From contig CAVQDH010000006.1 of NCBI GenBank assembly GCA_963711215.1, positions 186,001-250,000 on the forward strand: a DNA stretch of 64,000 bases, in the 5' to 3' direction. The notes below the pieces were generated by a model. The model did no database searches. It was not told the DNA's origin and saw only the letters and a list, made by a program, of their open reading frames with translations. Below, one piece after another: positions 56,610-64,000 of the stretch. Within the stretch, counting starts at the first letter, position 1, and every line of letters starts with the position of its first letter. The DNA comes from WHUA01 sp963711215. Its GTDB lineage: Bacteria; Pseudomonadota; Alphaproteobacteria; UBA8366. A program made the position numbers and the translations under genes.

Positions 56610-57276
56610 ATGCCGGCCGATACAAAGACGCCGCCGTCCAAGGACGACCCGGCTGAAACGCGCGGGCTCGACCGGCCGCGCCTCGTCGTCGGCATCACCG
56701 GTGCGTCGGGCGTGATCTACGGCATCCGACATGCTGGAGGCGCTGCTCGGCCTGCCGATCGAGAGCCATCTCGTGCTGTCGCGCTCGGCGGAGATGACGA
56801 TCGCCTACGAGACGGACCTCAAGGCGGCCGACGTCAAGGCGATGGCGGACGTGGTCTATCCCATCGGCGATATCGGCGCGGCGATCTCCTCGGGCTCGTT
56901 CCGCACCATGGGCATGGTGATCGCGCCCTGCACCGTGCGCACGCTGTCGGAGATCGCGAGCGGCGTGACCTCCACCCTGCTGACCCGCGCCGCCGACGTG
57001 ACCTTGAAGGAGCGCCGCCGCCTGGTGCTGCTGCTGCGCGAGACGCCGCTGCATGCCGGCCACATCCGCTCCATGCTGCAGGTGACCGAGATGGGCGCCA
57101 TCGTGGCGCCGCCGGTGCCGGCCTTCTATACCCGCCCATCCAGCATCGCCGAGATCGTCGATCAGACCGTCGGCCGCGTGCTCGACCTGTTCGGCATCGA
57201 TTCCGGCCTGCCGAAGCGCTGGGGCGAGGATGTCAATGGCGGCCGGGGTGGCGGCGGTCCGATCGACGTGGCCTGA
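56610..57276 (+). CDS. ubiX: UbiX-family flavin prenyltransferase, frame interrupted near 56729
   Basis: About 221 residues after removing the extra A at 56729, which joins VVGITGASGVIYGIR to MLEALLGLPIESHLVLSRSA. Family motifs: GITGASG FMN loop, ISSGSFRTMGMVIAPCTVRT, LLTRAADVTLKERRRLVLLL, and RETPLHAGHIRSMLQVTEMG. It prenylates FMN from dimethylallyl phosphate to make the UbiD cofactor. It directly follows ubiD. Confidence 0.92.
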
Positions 57277-57308
57277 GAGCGTGTGCGCCCGGGCGCTTAG
57301 GAGGCGAA

Positions 57309-58011
57309 ATGGCGGAGCTCGTTGAAGTCACGGTCGGCGGCAGCCCGATGCGGATCTGCACCGCGTCGCCGAACGGGAAGGGGCCCGTTCCCGGGCGTGC
57401 TGGTCACCATCCATGGCGGCGGGCTCGACGATTTCGAGTTCGATCTCGCCGACAAGCTGGCCGCGGAGGGCTTCATCACCGCCGCGCCGGATATCTTCCA
57501 CCGCCAGCCGGACGAGAAGGACGCGGCCAAGCGGCGCGCCAACCTCAAGGACGACGACCTGATCGCCGACCTGGACGGCGGGCTCGCCTGGCTCGAATCG
57601 ACCGGCCGCGCGGACATGAAGAAGCTGGCGATCCTCGGCCATTGCATGGGCGGGCGGCACGCCTATCTCGGCGCCTGCACGCGCCCGGTCTTCCGCTGCT
57701 GCGTGGTCCATTACAGCGGCAACATGTTCAAGGCCTGGGGCCACAGCGGCCCGACGCCCTTCGACAAGCTTGCGACGCTCGAAGCGCCGGTGCTCGCCTT
57801 CTACGGCAACGACGACGAGAACCCGTCGCCGGCCGACGTCGACAAGATCGAGGCCGAGCTGAAGCGGCTGGGCAAGGATTACGCGTTCCACCGCTACGAC
57901 GGCGCCGGGCACGCCTTCCAGAATTTCCTCGCCGCCGACAAGTACCGTCCGGATGCGACGCGGGATTCCTGGGCGCGCGAGGTGACGTTCCTGCACCGGC
58001 ATCTCGGCTAA
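57309..58011 (+). CDS. Dienelactone hydrolase family protein, frame interrupted near 57385
   Basis: About 233 residues after removing one C from 57384-57386, which joins MRICTASPNGKG to PFPGVLVTIHGGGLDDFEFD. Alpha/beta hydrolase with nucleophile elbow LAILGHCMGGRHA (Cys, as in dienelactone hydrolase), acid in AFYGNDDENPS, and catalytic His in RYDGAGHAFQNF. Acts on lactones in ring-cleavage pathways. The ubiD-ubiX-DLH order suggests an aromatic-acid route. It converges on the third TauD-like gene with a 15-base gap. Confidence 0.88.
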
Positions 58012-58026
58012 GCAGGACTCGGATCG

Positions 58027-59031
58027 TTATTGCGGCCTGACGCCGCCGGCGCCGCCGCGGATCGCGCCGGCCTCGATGCTGCCCCACAGCACGCGATGGT
58101 TTTCCGGCAGCGGCCGGCTGTTCGGCATCGACAGCCAGAGGCGGTAGAGCAGGCGGTCCTGGCGGCTGCCCGCATCGTCGGTAAAGGCGGTGCGGCCGTG
58201 ATAGATCAGGTGGTTGTTCAAGAGCTGGAGGTCGCCGGGCTCGAGCGGCATCTCGAAGCACAGCGCCTCGGCGAGGTCGCCCAGCATCGCCAGCGCTTCC
58301 TTCTGCACGGCGGTGAGGCGCGGCACCTCGGGGAAGCGCTGCGCCTGCTCGATGTAGGTGTTCGAGAAATGGCTGGTGAAGTAGCCGTCGCGCTGCGCGA
58401 AGACCGGCAGGGGATAATAGGGCGCCTCGGCGCCGACCTCATCGCCGACGGTGCTGCGGTAGAAGTCCTGGTAAAGCGCCTGCAGCAGGTCGGGCCGGCG
58501 CGCCTGCATCGCGTCGTGGATGGCGACCGCGCTGACGATCCGGCTGACCCCGCCGGCCTGCGCCTTGCGGACGCAGAGCAGGCCGACCACGTCCGTCCGG
58601 TCGTTGTGCCAGCGCAGCGCGCCGCTCGATTCCACGCGCGTGCCGCCATTGTCGCGGATGTCGCGCATCAGCCCGCGGTCGCCGTTCTGCCACACCGGCG
58701 TGCCGAGGTGGCAGCCGACCCCGTAATAGGCCGCGCGCAGATCCTGTTCGCCGTAGCGGTCGATCGGGAAGCCGGTCAGCTTGACTACGCCGCGGCCTTT
58801 CTCCAGCTCATCCGCGACGTCGGCGAGGGTCCGCGACAGCGTCGGCAGCGGGAAGTCGTCCGCGGTCAGGTCGCGCCAGTCGAGGCCGCGTCGCTTTACC
58901 TGGGCCAGCGCCGCATCGATCTCTCCCGCGGCCGCCTCGCCAAGCGGCCGGATCCAGTCGCGCTCGGCCAGCAGCGTGGCGCCTTGCCAGGCGGCCGGGC
59001 CGCCGATCGGTCGGAGGGCAGTGTCGGTCAT
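58027..59031 (-). CDS. TauD/TfdA-family Fe(II)/2-oxoglutarate-dependent dioxygenase
   Basis: 334 residues from the ATG at 59031 with a GAAGGAG site. Metal ligands HND in ALRWHNDRTDVVGLLCV and the distal His in LLNNHLIYHGRTAFTDD; 2-oxoglutarate Arg in RLLYRLWLSMPNSRPLP. Related to the genes at 34836 and 41741 (FPLPTLS, VGCHLGTPVWQNGDRG) but more distant, with HND instead of H-V/A-D. Substrate unknown. Confidence 0.87.
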   Translation of the reverse strand: MTDTALRPIGGPAAWQGATLLAERDWIRPLGEAAAGEIDAALAQVKRRGLDWRDLTADDFPLPTLSRTLADVADELEKGRGVVKLTGFPIDRYGEQDLRAAYYGVGCHLGTPVWQNGDRGLMRDIRDNGGTRVESSGALRWHNDRTDVVGLLCVRKAQAGGVSRIVSAVAIHDAMQARRPDLLQALYQDFYRSTVGDEVGAEAPYYPLPVFAQRDGYFTSHFSNTYIEQAQRFPEVPRLTAVQKEALAMLGDLAEALCFEMPLEPGDLQLLNNHLIYHGRTAFTDDAGSRQDRLLYRLWLSMPNSRPLPENHRVLWGSIEAGAIRGGAGGVRPQ

Positions 59032-59113
59032 CGCGGCGTCTCCTTCCCGATGAAGCTCACCACAGGCGGCGGGCTCGGGCAAGGGGGGCTGTTGGACACC
59101 GTGCGGCCCCATG

Positions 59114-59184
59114 CTTCGACAGGCTCAGCATGAGGCTTCCTAGGATTGGGCATGAACCAAGACCTCATCCTGAGCTTGTCGAAG
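59114..59184. repeat. Dispersed palindromic repeat: inverted arms with 29-base spacer
   Basis: Arm 1 (59114-59134) begins CTTCGACAGGCTCAGC; arm 2 (59164-59184) is its reverse complement with two mismatches (CTGAGCTTGTCGAAG). The CTTCGACAAGCTCAGGATGAG-type palindrome is a widespread intergenic repeat in alphaproteobacterial genomes. It lies in the divergent gap between the third TauD-like gene and the flavin-dependent enzyme. Confidence 0.8.
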
Positions 59185-59295
59185 GATGAGTACGCTCGAT
59201 AACAAGCACAGCGTTCCCCCTCAACTTGCCAGTACCAAGGCCGCCGACGTAAACACGAGAGGACAGGGAGAGGGATAAACACGAAGGAGAGCTCC

Positions 59296-60351
59296 ATGCG
59301 TGTCGTGGCGACGCTTCCGCAGGACGACCTCAACAAGGCGGCGAAGGCCGCGGTCAAATTCGAGGCCGACGGTTACGACGGGCTCAAGACATCCGAGCTG
59401 AGCCACGATCCGTTCCTGCCGCTCGCCGTCGCGGCGACCTGCACGACGAAGCCGGAGCTGGTGACCGGTATCACCATCGCCTTCGCGCGCAGCCCGATGG
59501 TCGTCGCGAACATGTCCTACGATCTCTATTCGTCGAGCAAGGGGCGCTTCGCGCTCGGCCTCGGCACCCAGGTGAAGGGGCACAACGAGCGCCGCTTCAG
59601 CGTGCCGTGGAGCGCGCCGGCGCCGCGGCTCAAGGAATATGTCGAGAGTCTGCGCGCGATCTGGCGCGCCTGGGAATACGGCGAGAAGCTGAGTTACGAG
59701 GGCGAGCATTACCGCTTCACCCTGATGACGCCGGTGTTCTCGCCGAAGCCGACCGGCCTGCCGCTGATCCCGGTCACCATCGCCGCCGTCGGCCCTGGCA
59801 TGCTGCGCCTCGCCGGCCGGCATTGCGACGGCGTGCGGCTGCATTCCTTCTGCACCCGCAAATACATGGACGAGGCGATCATGCCCGCGGTGACCGAAGG
59901 GCTCGCCGCGAGCGGCCTCAAGCGCGAGAATTTCGAGGTGGTGAGCGGCGGCTACATCATCACCGCGCCGGACGAGGACACCGTGCAGAAGGGCATCGAG
60001 TGGGCGCGCGAGCGCATCGCTTTCTACGGCTCGACCCGCACCTATTTCCCGGTCTGGGAGGCGCATGACATGGTCGATGTCGGGCTCAAGCTGCACGCCA
60101 TGTCGCTCAAGGGCCAGTGGAAGGAGATGGCGAAGGAGATCTCCGACGACACCGTCCGCCTGTTCGCCGCCATCGGCACGCATGACGACATCGTCAACGA
60201 AATCGCGAAGCGCTATTGCGGCGTGTCGGACTCGGTCTACACCCACCACGTCCCGGCGATCGACCCCAAGATCCCGCCCGACCTGCTGCAGGACATCAAG
60301 CGCCTGCCGTCGGCGTTCAAGGGCTTCGAGACGAAGCACTGGGTGAAGTAG
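59296..60351 (+). CDS. LLM-class (luciferase-like) flavin/F420-dependent oxidoreductase
   Basis: 351 residues behind an AAGGAG site. Bacterial-luciferase TIM barrel: GYDGLKTSELSHDPFLPLAV, TGITIAFARSPMVVANMSYD, SSKGRFALGLGTQVKGHNER, APRLKEYVESLRAIWRAW, VGPGMLRLAGRHCDGVRLHS. It resembles the F420-dependent LLM subfamily with a C-terminal THHVPAIDPKIPP. Substrate unknown. Confidence 0.88.
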   Translation: MRVVATLPQDDLNKAAKAAVKFEADGYDGLKTSELSHDPFLPLAVAATCTTKPELVTGITIAFARSPMVVANMSYDLYSSSKGRFALGLGTQVKGHNERRFSVPWSAPAPRLKEYVESLRAIWRAWEYGEKLSYEGEHYRFTLMTPVFSPKPTGLPLIPVTIAAVGPGMLRLAGRHCDGVRLHSFCTRKYMDEAIMPAVTEGLAASGLKRENFEVVSGGYIITAPDEDTVQKGIEWARERIAFYGSTRTYFPVWEAHDMVDVGLKLHAMSLKGQWKEMAKEISDDTVRLFAAIGTHDDIVNEIAKRYCGVSDSVYTHHVPAIDPKIPPDLLQDIKRLPSAFKGFETKHWVK

Positions 60352-60355
60352 GCGA

Positions 60356-60517
60356 CCCCCCACCTAAATCCTCCCCCAGGCGGCCGGTGTCGACCGGCCG
60401 CCGAATTCGGAAGAGCGGCGCGCGGCGACACGCGCGCCGCAAGGGGGGAGGACTTGCAGATGAAGCGCTACAATGCTATTCCCTCCCCCTTGATGGGGGA
60501 GGGTTAGGGTGGGGGTG
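60356..60517. repeat. Structured intergenic repeat: nested inverted repeats between convergent genes
   Basis: Three hairpins: GGCGGCCGGT/ACCGGCCGCC (60379-60402), GCGGCGCGC/GCGCGCCGC (60415-60440) and CCCTCCCCC/GGGGGAGGG (60481-60503). Outer arms also pair: CCCCCACCTAA near 60357-60367 with TTAGGGTGGGGG near 60504-60515, and ATCCTCCCCC with GGGGGAGGAC. The CCTCCCCCTTGATGGGGGAG unit is a familiar intergenic repeat in high-GC proteobacteria. Between two convergent stops it may also end transcription both ways. Confidence 0.75.
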
Positions 60518-60525
60518 ACTTCGCT

Positions 60526-61677
60526 CTACAGCGTATCCTCGCTGCCGAGGACGACCGTGCACTGGCTCGACAGCACGCCGCCGTTGCCGTGCGCGACGGC
60601 GAGGTTGACGTTCTTCTGCTGGCGGGCGCCGCAGACGCCCTGGATCTGGCGCGTGGCTTCGATCAGCAGGAAGAGGCCGTACATGCCCGGATGGCAGTAG
60701 GACAGGCCGCCGCCGTTGGTGTTGACCGGCAGGCTGCCGCCCGGCGCGATCGCCCCGCTGGCGACGAACGGGCCGCCTTCGCCCTTCTTCACGACGCCGA
60801 GGTCTTCCAGGAACAGCATCGTGTTGAGCGTGAAAGCGTCGTACAGCTCGTAGACGTCGATGTCCTTGGGCCCGACCTTGGCGGCCTTGAACGCCTTCGG
60901 CCCGGACCAGGCCGCGCCGGAAACCGTCATGTCCGGCATGCAGGAGATCGTGTTGTGCGAGATGTACTCGCCCGTGCCCAGCACGTAGGCCGGCTTCAGC
61001 TTGAGGTCCTTCGCGCGCTCCGGCGTGGTCAGCACGATCGCCCCGCCGCCGTCGGTGACGAGGCAGATGTCCCGTATCGTGAAGGGATAGCTGATCATCG
61101 GGGCGTTCAGCACGCCGTCGATCGTCAGGTCGTCGCGCATGAAAGCGACCGGGTTCAGCTTCGCCCATTCGCGCGCCGCGACGGCGACGGAGGCAAGCTG
61201 CTCGCGCGTCGTGCCGTACTGATGCATGTGGCGCGACGCCGCCATGGCGTACGCGCTCGACGGCATGAAGGGCTTGTAGGGATCCTCATGCGGGTTCGCA
61301 TCGCGGCTCGACGCGGCCGCACGGCTGACCGTGCGCTGCGTGCTGCCGTAGGCGATCACCGCCACCTCGCAGAGCCCGGCGGCGATGGCCGCCTGCACAT
61401 GGGTGACATGCGCCATGAAGGACGAGCCGCCGATCATGGTGTTGTCGAAGATGTTCGGCTGGATGCGAAGATATTCGCACATCGCCATGGCGGACATGCG
61501 CGACTGGCTGGTGGCGCACCAGTAGCCGTCGACATCCGACAGCTTGAGCCCGCAGTTGTCGAGCGCCCGGATCGTGCCCTGGGCCATCAGGTCGTAGACC
61601 GTGGTCTCCGGCGCGACCAGGCCGAGATCGGATTCCGCCGTGCCGACGATGGCAACGTTACCGCGTAGATCTGACAT
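60526..61677 (-). CDS. Thiolase-family protein (SCP2/acetyl-CoA acetyltransferase-like)
   Basis: 383 residues: VAIVGTAESDLG, IGGSSFMAHVTHVQAAIAAG (the nucleophile Cys position of true thiolases is Ser here), VYELYDAFTLNTMLFLEDLG (usually HDAF), PVNTNGGGLSYCHPGMYG and VAHGNGGVLSSQCTVVLG. This SCP2-like thiolase branch usually pairs with a DUF35 protein, and one lies 3 bases upstream. The complex probably handles a CoA thioester or acts as an aldolase-type partner; the reaction is unclear. Confidence 0.85.
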   Translation of the reverse strand: MSDLRGNVAIVGTAESDLGLVAPETTVYDLMAQGTIRALDNCGLKLSDVDGYWCATSQSRMSAMAMCEYLRIQPNIFDNTMIGGSSFMAHVTHVQAAIAAGLCEVAVIAYGSTQRTVSRAAASSRDANPHEDPYKPFMPSSAYAMAASRHMHQYGTTREQLASVAVAAREWAKLNPVAFMRDDLTIDGVLNAPMISYPFTIRDICLVTDGGGAIVLTTPERAKDLKLKPAYVLGTGEYISHNTISCMPDMTVSGAAWSGPKAFKAAKVGPKDIDVYELYDAFTLNTMLFLEDLGVVKKGEGGPFVASGAIAPGGSLPVNTNGGGLSYCHPGMYGLFLLIEATRQIQGVCGARQQKNVNLAVAHGNGGVLSSQCTVVLGSEDTL

Positions 61678-61680
61678 CGC

Positions 61681-62059
61681 TTACCCCTTCACCGGATCGA
61701 ATACTGGATGGGCGGGTTGATTCTCGGCCGCCGGGATCATCCGGACCTTCACCCGCATGCCGATCTTGACGTCCATCGGATCGATATTCTCGACCCGGCT
61801 CATCATGCGGAAGCCTTCGTCGAGGTCGATCATCGACACGTCGTAGGGGGTGCCGCTCGCGCGGACAGACCGTCGTGGTCGCGTAGACGGTGCCGAGCCC
61901 CTTGCTGATTTTCCACGTAAGCTTGCCGCCGGTCTTCGGCGCGACGACGCGCGGATAGAAGATGGCCTCGCCGTCGTCGGTTACCTGGTAGGCAAGCTCG
62001 CCTTTCGCACAATGCTCGTGAAAGATCGCAAAGGGGGACTTTTCCCCTATGTCGGTCAT
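61681..62059 (-). CDS. DUF35 OB-fold protein, thiolase partner, frame interrupted near 61863
   Basis: About 125 residues after removing one base at 61863-61864. The OB-fold part reads EAIFYPRVVAPKTGGKLTWK, VYATTTVC, then in the second frame PYDVSMIDLDEGFRMMSRVE and IGMRVKVRM, ending HPVFDPVKG. The rubredoxin-like zinc ribbon usual at the N-terminus is missing (only one Cys). DUF35 proteins bind acyl-CoA and stabilise SCP2-type thiolases. It is directly upstream of the thiolase in an operon. Confidence 0.8.
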
Positions 62060-62182
62060 GTTCGATACTCCCGTTGTTGTTCCCGGCCGTGGCGGGCGCC
62101 GTACAGCCGTTCGTTGACGGGCCGATTATGCTTATTGTCGTCGGGCTTGTCACATCTGCGTGAGAAATTCGCGGAAGGAAAG

Positions 62183-62215
62183 AAAAACGGCCCGGTGTCT
62201 GAAAGACCCGGGCCG
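62183..62215 (-). terminator. Rho-independent terminator after the ATP-grasp gene
   Basis: On the minus strand, a stem CGGCCCGGGTCT/AGACACCGGGCCG (one bulged base, 3-4 base loop) is followed by TTTTTCTTTCC. It lies about 40 bases after the ATP-grasp stop. Confidence 0.82.
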
Positions 62216-62256
62216 GAGAAAGCGCTCTCGCCGTTTCTTGGGGGAGGTCAGGAAAG

Positions 62257-63251
62257 TTAGTCGGCGGCGGCCAGCTTGGTCAGCTGGTCCAGCTCGCGGC
62301 CGAGGAAGGTGGCCAGCGCGCCCATGCCGCTGCGGTCGGTCCCGGTGAGGCCGGCGGCGGCCTCGGCGTCCGGGTTGTAGTTGGTGTTCGTGTTGATGTC
62401 GTAGACCCAGGCCTTGCCGTCGGTATCGACGATCATCTCGATGCCGGCGACCTCGATGCGGTTTTGCTCCAGGAAGCGCGCCATGCCCACATGCAGCGGA
62501 TGGGTGAAGCCGGGCAGGATCGCGAATTTCGCGGGCTGTCGCCGTCCTGCGCCGCGCCGCTGCCGGCCGGGCAGAACTCGAAGCTCTGCGGGGTCTCCGG
62601 GATGTTGCAGACATCGGCCGGGCAGAGGAGGAAGCCGCCCGAGGTGTCGACGCGCACGGCATAGACCAGCCGGCCGCCGACGAATTCGTTGCGGATGATG
62701 AATGGCTCGGCCGGCGTGATGTAGCGCTGCACCAGCATGGTGCCGTCCGGCGCGTCGTCGAAGGCGCCCTTGTCGATCTCGGCTTCAGCGGAGGCCGCGG
62801 ACTGGAAGAGCTGCACGCCGAGGCCCTTGCCGCCGCGGTTCGGCTTGAGGATGAAGGGCGCGCCGATCTTGCGCACGGCGTCGCGCAGCGCGTCCGCGCC
62901 GACCGCGACCAGGGTATGCGGGGTCGGCACGCCCGCCGCGTTCAGCGCCAGGTACTGCTTGACCTTGCTGACTTCCAGCTCGAGCGCCCGCCCGCCGTTG
63001 ATGACGCGGCGTCCGTGCGCTTCCAGCCAGGCCAGGACGCTGCCGGTGAATTCCGGCGCGAAACGGTGCCCGCGCGTGTGGGAAGACGCGCTCATGCGGT
63101 TGTAGAAGACGCCTTCGGGCGGCGCCGTGCCGAGGTCGATCGAGCCTTCGGCCAAATGCCATTCCGCGAAAGGCAGCCGGCGGGCGTCGAGCGCGGCGCG
63201 CAGCGGGGCCATCCACTCGGCGTTTTCGTGCAGGACATGGATCTTCGGCAT
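62257..63251 (-). CDS. ATP-grasp ligase (RimK-like), frame interrupted near 62534
   Basis: About 331 residues if one base is added at the GGG (62533-62535). ATP-grasp landmarks: PFILKPNRGGKGLGVQLF (nucleotide-clamp Lys and Gly loop), MLVQRYITPAEPFIIRNEFV and, after the break, RIEVAGIEMIVDTDGKAWVY with DINTNTNYN (Mg-binding Asn/Asp). The N-terminal domain reads PKIHVLHENAEWMAPLRAAL. RimK-type ligases add an amino acid to a carboxyl group. The start at 63251 has an AAAGGG site. It is one of two genes here needing an added rather than a removed base. Confidence 0.83.
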
Positions 63252-63411
63252 GATGCGCCCTTTCAATATAACAATTTTATTTTGTTATTTATATTATTCT
63301 ATGAGAATATGGTGTGAATAAGGCGCGCGTCAATCCCTCGCTTCCGATCGGCGGCCGGTTCGCGCTTTGGCGTTGCCAGCGGCTGCCCTGGCGCGGGAAG
63401 ATGCCCGGGCG

Positions 63412-63891
63412 ATGTCCCATTCAACGGAAATGCCAGCGGCTCCATCGGGCCCCTTGCCGCGGGTTCGCGCCGTGGCCGTGGCTGACGCCGCCGCGCTGAA
63501 GCCCTTGCTCGCGCAGCTCGGCTATGCCCTGGAGGAGCCCGAGATTCGGAGCCGGATCGAGCATATCCGGGCGGCCGGCAGGCAGTATCTGGTCGTGGCC
63601 GAGGACGCGGACGGCGCGCTCGCCGCGTTGCTGCATGTCTACGGCCGGGCCGCGCTGGAGAAGCCGCCCGAGGCGGTCGTCCAGGCGCTCGTCGTCCGCG
63701 ACGGCCTGCGCGGGCAGGGGCTCGGCCGGGCGATGATGGCGCTGGCCGAAGGCTGGGCGCGGGAGGCGGGATACCGGCACATTTCGCTGAGCTCGCAGAC
63801 CGGCCGGGACGCGGCGCACGCCTTCTACGAGGGGCTCGGCTATGCGCGCTACGCCACCTCGCACCAGTTCCGCAAGACGCTTGCGGAATAA
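63412..63891 (+). CDS. GNAT-family N-acetyltransferase
   Basis: 159 residues from the ATG at 63412 (an upstream Met at 63367 and a downstream one at 63430 are alternatives; none has a strong ribosome-binding site). GNAT core: VRAVAVADAAALKPLLAQLG, VVQALVVRDGLRGQGLGRAM (acetyl-CoA loop R-G-Q-G-L-G), GYRHISLSSQTGRDAAHAFY and YEGLGYARYATSHQFRK. It acetylates an unknown amine. No operon partners; 63892-64000 holds no visible gene. Confidence 0.9.
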   Translation: MSHSTEMPAAPSGPLPRVRAVAVADAAALKPLLAQLGYALEEPEIRSRIEHIRAAGRQYLVVAEDADGALAALLHVYGRAALEKPPEAVVQALVVRDGLRGQGLGRAMMALAEGWAREAGYRHISLSSQTGRDAAHAFYEGLGYARYATSHQFRKTLAE

Positions 63892-64000
63892 TGCCGCCGG
63901 CCTACTGTGCGCATTCGCCGCGCCGTCACATTCTGGACGTTTGCTCGAAACGCATGAGGATGTAGGGTAGGCGCAACAGAGGCACGACCGCCCGCTATCC

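Noticed and set aside
1..64000. tRNA, rRNA, CRISPR arrays, prophage or transposase genes
   Set aside because: No TpsiC-type tRNA motif, no regularly spaced direct repeats and no recombinase or phage protein were noticed on reading both strands; this was by eye, so tRNAscan-SE or CRISPRCasFinder would be decisive.

Overview
The window is a high-GC chromosomal stretch from a free-living, metabolically broad proteobacterium, most likely an alphaproteobacterium. Reasons: a Zur-znuCB operon behind a TGTTATANTATAACA-type Zur box, a two-subunit formate dehydrogenase of the Methylorubrum FDH1 layout, several NarL/FixJ-like regulators, and many CoA-transferase, TauD/TfdA and tripartite tricarboxylate transporter (TTT) genes. 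I saw no rRNA, tRNA, CRISPR array, insertion sequence or prophage gene. The content is catabolic and regulatory.

Layout. 1-2192: end of an oligopeptide ABC transporter operon and a broken acetyltransferase. 2193-7728: soluble globin-coupled chemoreceptor with a PilZ tail, an HSL-type esterase, two NarL-like regulators, and an OmpW porin. 7888-22900: oxalate/formate block. On the minus strand, in transcription order: tctC-tctB-tctA, a GntR regulator, oxc (oxalyl-CoA decarboxylase), frc (formyl-CoA transferase) and an ADP-forming acyl-CoA ligase ending at a clear terminator. A NAD-linked formate dehydrogenase is divergent on the plus strand. A dyad sits upstream of gntR and its half-site recurs in the tctC/FDH divergent region. 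23184-29442: a third NarL-like regulator, a 54-residue secreted peptide, a PRC-barrel protein, an ECF sigma/anti-sigma pair, and a Cu+ P-type ATPase behind a CueR-type operator. 29774-34602: three-subunit molybdenum hydroxylase with an ACMSD-like amidohydrolase. 34836-44822: TauD-like dioxygenase, RND pump with adaptor, enoyl-CoA hydratase, a second TauD with a class III CoA-transferase, and a racemase-like protein. 44973-48415: parvulin, ABM protein, DUF983 and the zinc operon. 48476-54739: FecR/RTX secreted protein, ribokinase, UspA, amidohydrolase, acidic protein, cupin. 54926-63891: UbiD/UbiX/dienelactone hydrolase, third TauD, flavin monooxygenase, thiolase plus DUF35, ATP-grasp ligase, acetyltransferase.

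How the oxalate block should work (inference from family roles): TctABC imports a dicarboxylate, Frc moves CoA from formyl-CoA to oxalate, Oxc decarboxylates oxalyl-CoA to formyl-CoA and CO2, and FDH oxidises the released formate to CO2 with NADH. The ligase could prime the CoA cycle.

Main caution: at least 16 genes are interrupted by single-base shifts (19 in all), after which the conserved protein resumes unchanged in another frame. Seventeen need one base removed and two need one base added. This looks like residual sequencing or assembly error rather than decay, so I give each such gene its full extent and mark the break.

Most unusual non-gene signal: a 103-bp element present twice (6957-7059 and 34721-34823), made of two mirrored bulged hairpins with identical stems. 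All differences lie in loops, spacer and one bulge base.
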